A DNA stretch of 64,000 nt from Hallella bergensis DSM 17361. GTDB lineage: Bacteria > Bacteroidota > Bacteroidia > Bacteroidales > Bacteroidaceae. The notes beneath the pieces are model-generated. The model made no database searches, was not told where the DNA came from, and saw nothing but the letters and a program-made list of their open reading frames with translations. Location: assembly GCF_000160535.1 (NCBI RefSeq), contig NZ_GG704781.1, forward strand, positions 247,502 to 311,501, read 5' to 3'. Shown here piece by piece: positions 26,858 through 34,877 of this stretch. Within the stretch, counting starts at the first letter, position 1. Each line of letters starts with the position of its first letter. The position numbers and the translations under genes are program-made.

Positions 26858-29689
26858 ATGAAATATATATATAAATGTACTGTTTTACCGGCTCTGGCAG
26901 TCATAGCGTGTCATCTGCCCATGGCAGCCCAAGGCTTGGATGAAGTTGTGGCAGATACATTGCAGACAGACAACAATGTTCCTATTGCCTTTGCCAAGAC
27001 ACCCTTGAAGGAGACGCTTGGGGGTGTGTCGGTTGTAGACGTTGAGGAGCTGACAAGGAAAAGCTACAACACCTACAGCCTTGACAACACGGTAGGTTAT
27101 GTAGGAGGTTGGAATGGTAACTCCCTATGGGGAATGGACGATTGGCTTGTCCTTATCGACGGTGTGCCACGCGATCTTAACAACGTGAAGCCCGACGAAA
27201 TTAAGAACATCACGTTTCTCAAGGGTGCACAGGCTGTGGTGCTTTACGGCAGTCGTGGTGCCAAGGGCGTTGTACTTATAACAACGAAACGTGGAAAAGA
27301 GGGTCCGCTGCGTGTTGATGTACGTGTCAACACCGGATGGAACGTAGCCAAGAGTTATCCTGAGTATTTGGGTTCTGCTGAATACATGACACTCTACAAT
27401 GAGGCTTTGGCCAACGATGGACTGAATCCACTTTATACACCGGAGCAGATATACAACTACGGCAACGGTTTGAACCCTTATCGCTACCCGAACGTTAATT
27501 TCTATTCCTCGGACTATATCAAGAAAGCTTACAATCGCACTGATGTTAACACGGAGATAAGCGGTGGCGGAACGTTGGCTAAGTATTATGCTAACATTGG
27601 CTACTATCGCAACGGCGATTATCTGAATTTTGGAGAGGCCAAGAACAACAGTCGGCAAAGATTCAATGTGCGTGGTAATGTCGACTTGCGGCTCAACGAC
27701 TTCATTTCAGCCTATGTTAATGCCAATGTGACTTTCTATGACCAGAAGACACCAGTGGGCGATAATTACTGGAGCACGGCATCGACTTTCCGTCCCAATC
27801 GTATTAGTCCGATTATTCCAATGAGTTATTTGGATCCTAATGCGTTGGCAGCCCGAAAGATGATTGGCGAGACCCAAAATATTTTTGACGGTGGTTTCCT
27901 TGGTGGTACGCAGAGCGATCTGAAAAACGTTTTCGCTTCTTATTATGCCGGTGGACGTAGCAAGTACACCAGCAGGCAGTTCCAGTTCGATGCCGGAATA
28001 GATGTGGTGTTGGACGCTGTGCTGAAGGGATTGTCTTTCCATACACAGTTCTCAGTAGACTACCAGACGTCTTACACTACATCCTATAACAATGATTTTG
28101 CCACCTATGAGCCGAAATGGTCGAACTATGGAGGCAAGGACGTCATTGTAGGATTAAACAAGTTCAATTTGGACAAGAAGTCGGGTGTACAGAATATCAG
28201 CAACAGCACGGATAACCAAGTGATGAACTTCAATGCTCATTTCGACTATGAGAGGACTTTCGACAGAGTGCACAATGTCAATGCTCAGTTGGTTGTTAAT
28301 GGCTATCAGCAGACGTTCTCGCAGCAATACCACAAGACCAGTAATGCAAACTTAGGTCTGAAGCTGGCTTATAACTATGATCACAAGTATTATGCTGACT
28401 TCTCTGCTGCCGCCATACATTCGGCTCGTCTGGCAGAAGGACATCGTCAGGCACTCTCTCCCTCGCTGTCGTTAGGGTGGAACCTGGCGCGCGAATCCTT
28501 CATGGAGGACTCTGCATTCGATGATTTGCTTTTCAGTGTAAGTGGCAGTGTCTTGAATACCGATATAGGTATTGATGACTATTACATGTATGCCGGCGCA
28601 TTCAGCCAGACCAATGCTTATTGGTGGGGTTGGACAGAGGGTGTCTCCATGAACCCCACCGTGTCAAACCGAGGAGGTAACGAGGATTTGACCTTCTTGA
28701 AGCGCAAGGAACTCTCGGCCAATTTGAAGGCTTCGCTATGGAATAGAACCCTGACGGCTGATGCTTCGTTCTTTATCAACACGCTCAATGGAAAGGTGAT
28801 TACAGGCAATGCCTCATATCCTAACTATTTCTTCACTTACTATCCTGATGCCACGTTCATTCCGTATATGAACTACGACAACGACCGTCGCATAGGTTTT
28901 GATTTCTCATTGAATTACAATAAGAAGTTTGGAGAGGTTGACTTCTCGGCGGGCTTGAATGCTACATATTATGATACGAAAGCTACCAAGCGCAACGATA
29001 CCAACTTTCTTGATGAGTATCAATATCGTCAGGGACGCCCGGTGGATGCCATATGGGGTTATGAGTGCCTTGGCTATTTCCAGAGTGAGGAAGATATTGC
29101 CAACTCTCCCAGCCAAAGTCGCTTGAGTGGTAATATCGCCCCTGGTGACTTGAAGTACAAAGACCAGAATGGCGACAATATCATCGATAACAAAGACCAG
29201 GTTTATCTTGGCCGAGGCGGATGGTATGGAGACCCGTTGACATTGGGATTGAATCTCACGGCCAAGTACAGAGGCTTCACATTCTTTGTTCTCGGAACAG
29301 GAGGTTTTGGTGCTAAGGCTTTCAAAAACAACTCCTATTGGTGGGTTAGCGGAGAGAAAAAATACTCAGCTCCTGTGCGAGGCAGATGGACTCCCGAGAC
29401 TGCTTCAACGGCCACATATCCACGTTTGACAACGGGTGACGGAGCCAATAACTTCACCAATTCTGACTTCTGGATGTATTCAAGAGACCAGTTTAATCTG
29501 GCCAAGGTGCAATTAACCTATGACTTCCCGTCCACCATGCTTGGCAACTCCTTTGTTCACGGATTGTCGGCTTATGTGAGCGGAAGCAATTTGCTGACCA
29601 TCTCAAAGAATCGTGAGATCATGGAAATGAATGTAGGCTCCGAGCCGACAGCTCGTTTCTATAATCTCGGTGTGAAACTAACGTTCTAA
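26858..29689 (+). CDS. xusC: SusC-type TonB-dependent transporter lacking the N-terminal domain (XusC-like)
   Basis: A 943-residue outer-membrane transporter, about 100 residues shorter than xusA. After the signal peptide (1-24, ending MAAQ) it passes almost at once into the plug region (VSVVDVEELTRKSYNTYSLD, then WLVLIDGVPRDLNNV and GAKGVVLITTKRG). The carboxypeptidase-D-regulatory-like domain common in SusC proteins is absent. The barrel ends with YNLGVKLTF. The second SusC of xus loci is usually of this shorter type. It is paired with the next gene, 13 bp downstream. Confidence 0.9.
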   Translation: MKYIYKCTVLPALAVIACHLPMAAQGLDEVVADTLQTDNNVPIAFAKTPLKETLGGVSVVDVEELTRKSYNTYSLDNTVGYVGGWNGNSLWGMDDWLVLIDGVPRDLNNVKPDEIKNITFLKGAQAVVLYGSRGAKGVVLITTKRGKEGPLRVDVRVNTGWNVAKSYPEYLGSAEYMTLYNEALANDGLNPLYTPEQIYNYGNGLNPYRYPNVNFYSSDYIKKAYNRTDVNTEISGGGTLAKYYANIGYYRNGDYLNFGEAKNNSRQRFNVRGNVDLRLNDFISAYVNANVTFYDQKTPVGDNYWSTASTFRPNRISPIIPMSYLDPNALAARKMIGETQNIFDGGFLGGTQSDLKNVFASYYAGGRSKYTSRQFQFDAGIDVVLDAVLKGLSFHTQFSVDYQTSYTTSYNNDFATYEPKWSNYGGKDVIVGLNKFNLDKKSGVQNISNSTDNQVMNFNAHFDYERTFDRVHNVNAQLVVNGYQQTFSQQYHKTSNANLGLKLAYNYDHKYYADFSAAAIHSARLAEGHRQALSPSLSLGWNLARESFMEDSAFDDLLFSVSGSVLNTDIGIDDYYMYAGAFSQTNAYWWGWTEGVSMNPTVSNRGGNEDLTFLKRKELSANLKASLWNRTLTADASFFINTLNGKVITGNASYPNYFFTYYPDATFIPYMNYDNDRRIGFDFSLNYNKKFGEVDFSAGLNATYYDTKATKRNDTNFLDEYQYRQGRPVDAIWGYECLGYFQSEEDIANSPSQSRLSGNIAPGDLKYKDQNGDNIIDNKDQVYLGRGGWYGDPLTLGLNLTAKYRGFTFFVLGTGGFGAKAFKNNSYWWVSGEKKYSAPVRGRWTPETASTATYPRLTTGDGANNFTNSDFWMYSRDQFNLAKVQLTYDFPSTMLGNSFVHGLSAYVSGSNLLTISKNREIMEMNVGSEPTARFYNLGVKLTF

Positions 29690-29702
29690 AACTTCACAAG
29701 CT

Positions 29703-31505
29703 ATGACTAATAAGAATATATATAAGTTGCTGTTTTTAATTGCCGTGCCGCTTTTCTCCGCATGCGACGACTTGTTTGAGCCGGCATTGGAGAACAAACG
29801 ATCCATTGAAGCCATGTGGGAGGAGCCGTCTTATGCGCAGGGCATTTTGGCCAACGCCTATGTGTTGTTGCCTTATCAGGGTGCACCCAATAGTGACCTT
29901 GCCACAGACGATGCTGTTACCAACGACTTTAGCAACAACTATCTGCGTATTGCAACCGGTTCGTGGGCAGCAGACAACGATCCGCTTTCACAGTGGCAAA
30001 ACCGATATAATGCCATTCAGTATATCAATATCATGATTGAAAACTGCGACAAGGTAAAATGGGCCAATACCCCTGTGTTGAATCGCATGTTCCGCGACCA
30101 CTTCATGGGTGAGAGTTACGCGCTGCGTGCTCTGCAGATGTTTTACCTTTTGCGTGCTCATGCTGGCTACACCAATGATGGACAACTCATGGGAGTACAA
30201 ATCCATTTGAATTCAGAAGGCGCCTCTTCCGATTTCAATCAACCCCGTGCTACATTTAAGGCTTGTGTGGATCAGATCATTTCTGATTTGGATAGCGCCC
30301 TGGTGTTGTTGCCCTACGAGGATGGAGATGTAGCTTCTGATAACGATGTTCCTGCCAAATATGCCAGTCAGGGAGGCACCATGGGCGAATACAACCGTGC
30401 CTTTGGTAATCATCTCCGTGGCAAAATCAATGGCAAGGTGGCCGGGGCTCTCCGTGCACAGGTGGCTTTGCTGGCAGCAAGTCCTGCCTACAACGCTGAT
30501 TCTGGGATGAGCTGGGCACAGGCTGCCGACTATGCCGCAGTTGTGCTCGACCATATCGACGGTATCGGTGGTATTGATACCAACGGTTGGAAATGGTTTG
30601 ATAATCACGAAGAAATTGACAACCTCAAGGCCGGTGTCGACCCCAAGGAGATTGTTTGGCGTGCTAGCCGAGGCTCGAACAATGATCTTGAGTCTAACAA
30701 CTATCCTCCCTCTCTCTATGGTTCGGGTCGTGTCAATCCGACACAGAATTTAGTTGATGCTTTCCCTATGGCGAATGGATACCCCATAACCGATGCCAAC
30801 AGCGGATACAATGCTGACAACCCCTATGCCGACCGTGACCCGCGTCTGGCTGCTTACATCCTGCTCAACGAGAGTACTATTGGAAGTGCCGGATCGACAA
30901 TCACGACAGGCGTGTATGGAACCAACCGCGATGCATTAAACCGTGAAAGCGGCAGCTCCACACGTACGGGCTATTATCTGCGTAAGTTACTGCGTAGTGA
31001 TATCAACTTGGATCCTTCCAACTCGACAACCCAGAACCACTATCTTGCCCGTATACGGTACACGGAAATATTCCTTGCCTATGCTGAGGCGGCAAACGAA
31101 GCTTGGGGGCCAACGGGACGAGGCACACATGGCTACTCTGCTTATGATGTAATCAAGGCGTTGCGCGCACGTGCCGGCGTAGGTGCTGGCAACGGTGATG
31201 CCTATCTTGAATCAATCAAGGGCAATCAAGACAAAATGCGCGAGTTGATTCGCAATGAGCGTCGCCTTGAACTCTGTTTTGAGAACCATCGTTTCTATGA
31301 CCTCCGTCGTTGGAAAGTCGATTTGAGCAAACTCAATGAGGCTGCTCACGGCATGGAGATCGATAAGAATAGTGCTGGTACGCTTACCTACAAGGTACTG
31401 CCCAAGGTTGAAATTCGCGATTTTAAAGAATATATGTATTACGGCCCCATACCCTTCTCGGAAACCCGCAAGTGGACTAATCTTGAGCAAAACAAGGGCT
31501 GGTAA
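29703..31505 (+). CDS. xusD: SusD-type glycan-binding lipoprotein (XusD-like)
   Basis: A 600-residue surface lipoprotein with lipobox FSAC. Typical SusD features are present: RYTEIFLAYAEAANEAWG, IRNERRLELCFENHRFYDLRRW and the ending LEQNKGW. It is the partner of xusC. With xusB it gives the locus two glycan-binding lids, probably of different chain-length or side-chain preference. Confidence 0.93.
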   Translation: MTNKNIYKLLFLIAVPLFSACDDLFEPALENKRSIEAMWEEPSYAQGILANAYVLLPYQGAPNSDLATDDAVTNDFSNNYLRIATGSWAADNDPLSQWQNRYNAIQYINIMIENCDKVKWANTPVLNRMFRDHFMGESYALRALQMFYLLRAHAGYTNDGQLMGVQIHLNSEGASSDFNQPRATFKACVDQIISDLDSALVLLPYEDGDVASDNDVPAKYASQGGTMGEYNRAFGNHLRGKINGKVAGALRAQVALLAASPAYNADSGMSWAQAADYAAVVLDHIDGIGGIDTNGWKWFDNHEEIDNLKAGVDPKEIVWRASRGSNNDLESNNYPPSLYGSGRVNPTQNLVDAFPMANGYPITDANSGYNADNPYADRDPRLAAYILLNESTIGSAGSTITTGVYGTNRDALNRESGSSTRTGYYLRKLLRSDINLDPSNSTTQNHYLARIRYTEIFLAYAEAANEAWGPTGRGTHGYSAYDVIKALRARAGVGAGNGDAYLESIKGNQDKMRELIRNERRLELCFENHRFYDLRRWKVDLSKLNEAAHGMEIDKNSAGTLTYKVLPKVEIRDFKEYMYYGPIPFSETRKWTNLEQNKGW

Positions 31506-31533
31506 CTCGTGACAAATGATTAAACTCTATAAA

Positions 31534-32571
31534 ATGAAAACATACAATATTTTAACTGCGTCGGCACTTCTCATGCTGGGTATGCTTGCCGTATCCTGTG
31601 AGAATGGGGAAATAGATTTTCCTGATTATGAAAAGGGTGTAACTGTCTATTTCCCCACGCAGAATCCCGTCAGAACGTTGGTGATGGGTGAAGACGAATA
31701 CGATGTGACATTGGACAATGCACACAAGTGCAAGATTGGAGCAACGATGGGTGGTGCCTATAACGGTCGCAACATTAATATTGAAGTGGCTGTTGACAAC
31801 TCCTTGTGCAACAATCTGTATTTTTCCGATGGCGAGACTCCTGTCTTGCCCATGCCCTCCAATTATTATACTCTGGGGAGCAACACCATTAAGTTCAATG
31901 GTGATGTGAAGGGTTATGTTGATGTGCAGTTTACCGATGCATTCTTCAACGATCCAAAGGCATTGACCAACAATTATGTTATTCCGCTTCTGATGAAAAG
32001 TCAGACAGGTGCTGATTCTATTCTTTCGGGTAAAGCGATGGTCGCCGGCGAGACACCTCAGCTCACCAATGCTCCCTACTGGGATGTTCAGCCCAAGAAT
32101 TATGTTCTCTACCTGGTGAAATATATTTGCAAGTATGATGCGAAATATATTCGTCGTGGTATCGACGAAATCAAGACCGGTGGTAGTACATACAAAAACG
32201 TGCGTCATGCCGGCCGTCTTGACAAGGATGAAATCTTTACAGGCATCACCACGCTTTCTCTCAACTCCATCAAGTATCCCGTTACCTATACCGTTAATAA
32301 GAAGAATTATAATTGTGACTTAATTCTTTCCTTCGACGACAAGGATAACTGCACGATCAAGAGCGGAACAAACGGTGTGAAGGTATCTGGAACGGGAGCT
32401 TACAAGGTTAAGTCAGAGAAAAAAGCATGGGGCAATAAAGACCGCGACGCGATGTATCTTGATTATAAGGTAGAATTCTCTGATGCTTCCTTTAGCACCC
32501 GCGACACTTTGATATGGCAACGTAGAGGAGTGAAAAGTCAAGAGTTTGCCACAGTATACAAACAAAAATAA
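31534..32571 (+). CDS. xusE: DUF1735 surface lipoprotein (XusE-like)
   Basis: The start MKTYNIL (31534) gives a clean lipoprotein signal with lipobox AVSC; an ATG 18 bp upstream (31516) would add six residues. The 345-residue mature protein carries a DUF1735-type domain at about 30-160 (VTVYFPTQNPVRTLVMGEDEYD). Xus loci have such a lipoprotein at this place, where it is thought to bind glycan at the surface. No catalytic motif is visible. Confidence 0.85.
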   Translation: MKTYNILTASALLMLGMLAVSCENGEIDFPDYEKGVTVYFPTQNPVRTLVMGEDEYDVTLDNAHKCKIGATMGGAYNGRNINIEVAVDNSLCNNLYFSDGETPVLPMPSNYYTLGSNTIKFNGDVKGYVDVQFTDAFFNDPKALTNNYVIPLLMKSQTGADSILSGKAMVAGETPQLTNAPYWDVQPKNYVLYLVKYICKYDAKYIRRGIDEIKTGGSTYKNVRHAGRLDKDEIFTGITTLSLNSIKYPVTYTVNKKNYNCDLILSFDDKDNCTIKSGTNGVKVSGTGAYKVKSEKKAWGNKDRDAMYLDYKVEFSDASFSTRDTLIWQRRGVKSQEFATVYKQK

Positions 32572-32585
32572 ATCAGCAAGTCACT

Positions 32586-34718
32586 ATGAACAAAACAAAA
32601 ATATTGGTCATGGCCGCGGCAGCGCTTACGTTTGCCTCATGTGCTGATGACAACTATCAGGATTTTAGGACTGCAGCCCCGGAGCGTGGTGCTCAATACG
32701 CCTATCTCAACGAATACGGAGATTTGAAAACTTATGTTGACCGGGCAAAGTATCCTATGTTCAAATTGGGCGGAGCCACAGATGCTGCCACCTTCAATAA
32801 GCAGGGTTTGGTATATGCACTCAATGTGGGTAACTTCGATGAGTTGGTTACGGGCAATTCTTTCAAATACTCATCCGTTGTGGGTGATGACGGCTCGATG
32901 GACTTTACCGTCGTCAAGGAGTTTGTTGATAAGGCCACTGAAGCCGGCCTCTCGGTTTACGGCCACACCTTAGCATGGCATGCACAGCAAAACATAAAGT
33001 ATCTGGGCAAGCTCATTGCTGACCGCATACCAGAGGGAGACGGCGGCAAAAGCTATGTTTTCCAACACGACTTTGAGGACGGGCAACCTATTGGTGGATG
33101 GGGAAACAACCAGTCGCGAAAAGTAATCGATAACGGCTATGACGGCAAGAGCATGAAAGCCACCAACCCGTCTGTCACCAATCCATGGGAAAGCCAAATG
33201 GCGGTAGACCTTGCACAACCACTGACCGAGGGCACGACCTACACGCTCCACTTCTGGGCCAAGGGCTCGCAAGAAGGTTCGATTACAGCCGGTTATCAAA
33301 ACCCCAATGGTTATAAAGGTTGTGGTGACTTTCCTGTCATCAATCTGACGACCGATTGGAAAGAGTACACCATAGAGGCTACAGTGACCGGTGCTGGGGC
33401 TACCCGCTTCCTTTTCAGCATTGGCTCTTATGCTGGCGATATCTATATGGACAACCTTGAGTTGTACACAGGAGCAACGCCTACTGTTGACATACCCAAG
33501 ACGGTTGTGAAATACGACTTTGAGGATGGTAACACAATAGGTGGCTGGGGTAACAATTCCACGAGAACCAATGTTGCTGGTTCTCATGACGGCAGCCACT
33601 GTATGCAATTTACCAATCCCTCTGCTGTCAATCCCTGGGAAGCACAGGTTGCGATAGACTTCGAGTCGCCTTTGACTGAGGGAAACACTTATTATTTGCA
33701 TTTCTGGGCCAAGAGCAGTGTAGAAGGTACTGTAGGTGCCGGGTTCCAAAATCCTGCGGACTATAGCGGCAGAGGAAACTTCCCCAACATGGACCTCACA
33801 ACCGATTGGAAAGAATATACCGTTTCCACATCCGTTACGGGTGACAACTGCAAACGCCTCACGCTGAACCTTGGCACCTTGGCAGGAACCATCCTCTTTG
33901 ATGATGTTGAGGTGTTCGAAATGGTTAAGGGCAACAGCATACCGCTGACTGATGAGGAGAAACGCGATACGCTCACTTGGGCCATGGAGCAGTGGGTCAG
34001 CAACATGATGAAAGCCTGTGACGGCAAGGTGAAGGCTTGGGACGTGGTGAATGAGCCTATGTCCGACGGCAATCCCTTCCAGCTGAAATCGGGCGCCGTC
34101 GAGGGTGGCGAGAACAACTTCTATTGGCAAGACTATCTTGGCAAGGACTATGTCCGTGTGGTCGTTAAATTTGCCCGCCAATATGGTGGCGACGATTTGA
34201 AGCTATTCGTCAACGACTATAACCTTGAGGCTGCATACAACAACAATAAGAAATGCGACGGACTTATCGAAATGGTGAAGTACTGGGAGTCTGACGGAGT
34301 GACAAAGATTGACGGTATCGGCACACAGATGCACGTTTCCTATTCGCTCAATCCTGCCACACAGAAACGCAACGAGGAAGCTGTTGTCAACATGCTTAAC
34401 AAGTTGGCGGCTACTGGCAAACTCATTCGTATTTCCGAGCTCGATATGGGCATCGCCGATGAGACTGGAAAAGAGATCAAGACAGACCAGGTGACTGAAG
34501 AGCAACATCATGCCATGGCGGGCTATTATAAGTTTATCGTGGAGAAGTATCTTGAAATCATTCCTGTCAATCAGCAGTATGGCATCACGGCCTGGGCTGT
34601 TACCGACAGCCCTGAGGACAGTTTCTGGAGAGCCGGAATGCCTATTGGCTTATGGGACGTAAACTATAACAGAAAGCACACCTATGCCGGATTTGCCGAT
34701 GGCTTGTCGGGTAAATAA
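32586..34718 (+). CDS. xyn10A: GH10 endo-xylanase with two inserted carbohydrate-binding modules, lipoprotein
   Basis: A 710-residue endo-1,4-beta-xylanase tethered to the cell surface by lipobox FASC19. The GH10 barrel is split: residues 40-150 carry the first strands (GHTLAWHAQQ), and residues 455-710 the rest, with acid/base E490 (WDVVNEPM) and nucleophile E618 (IRISELDMG). Between them lie two tandem CBM4/9-like modules at about 158-296 and 308-446, visibly duplicated (HDFEDGQPIGGWGNN and YDFEDGNTIGGWGNN; TLHFWAKGS and YLHFWAKSS; LTTDWKEYT in both). This arrangement is known from Bacteroidetes surface xylanases of xus loci. The enzyme makes the first cuts in xylan for import. Confidence 0.96.
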   Translation: MNKTKILVMAAAALTFASCADDNYQDFRTAAPERGAQYAYLNEYGDLKTYVDRAKYPMFKLGGATDAATFNKQGLVYALNVGNFDELVTGNSFKYSSVVGDDGSMDFTVVKEFVDKATEAGLSVYGHTLAWHAQQNIKYLGKLIADRIPEGDGGKSYVFQHDFEDGQPIGGWGNNQSRKVIDNGYDGKSMKATNPSVTNPWESQMAVDLAQPLTEGTTYTLHFWAKGSQEGSITAGYQNPNGYKGCGDFPVINLTTDWKEYTIEATVTGAGATRFLFSIGSYAGDIYMDNLELYTGATPTVDIPKTVVKYDFEDGNTIGGWGNNSTRTNVAGSHDGSHCMQFTNPSAVNPWEAQVAIDFESPLTEGNTYYLHFWAKSSVEGTVGAGFQNPADYSGRGNFPNMDLTTDWKEYTVSTSVTGDNCKRLTLNLGTLAGTILFDDVEVFEMVKGNSIPLTDEEKRDTLTWAMEQWVSNMMKACDGKVKAWDVVNEPMSDGNPFQLKSGAVEGGENNFYWQDYLGKDYVRVVVKFARQYGGDDLKLFVNDYNLEAAYNNNKKCDGLIEMVKYWESDGVTKIDGIGTQMHVSYSLNPATQKRNEEAVVNMLNKLAATGKLIRISELDMGIADETGKEIKTDQVTEEQHHAMAGYYKFIVEKYLEIIPVNQQYGITAWAVTDSPEDSFWRAGMPIGLWDVNYNRKHTYAGFADGLSGK

Positions 34719-34778
34719 TCCGAAAGCAACAGCTTGGCGTGACAGCTGTGGTTGAATACGTCACTTTTGATGATGAGC

Positions 34779-34850
34779 ATGCTCTATTACGATGCACGTT
34801 GTATTTCTTGGAAATACGCGTCCGCGTGGTAATAGAGCATCTCTTTTTTC
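34779..34850 (+). terminator. Structured hairpin with T-run between xyn10A and the GH115 gene
   Basis: ATGCTCTATTAC (34779-34790) and GTAATAGAGCAT (34829-34840) form a perfect 12-bp stem. Inside is a second perfect stem, GTATTTC/GAAATAC (34801-34817, 3-nt loop). A T6 run follows at 34844-34849. No promoter is visible before GH115, so it may be a partial terminator or attenuator. Confidence 0.75.
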
Positions 34851-34877
34851 TCATCAACACTACATATCAATAAACAA

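Noticed and set aside
32970..34181. 403-residue minus-strand frame opposite xyn10A
   Set aside because: Shadow of the xylanase gene; no signal, motif or promoter.
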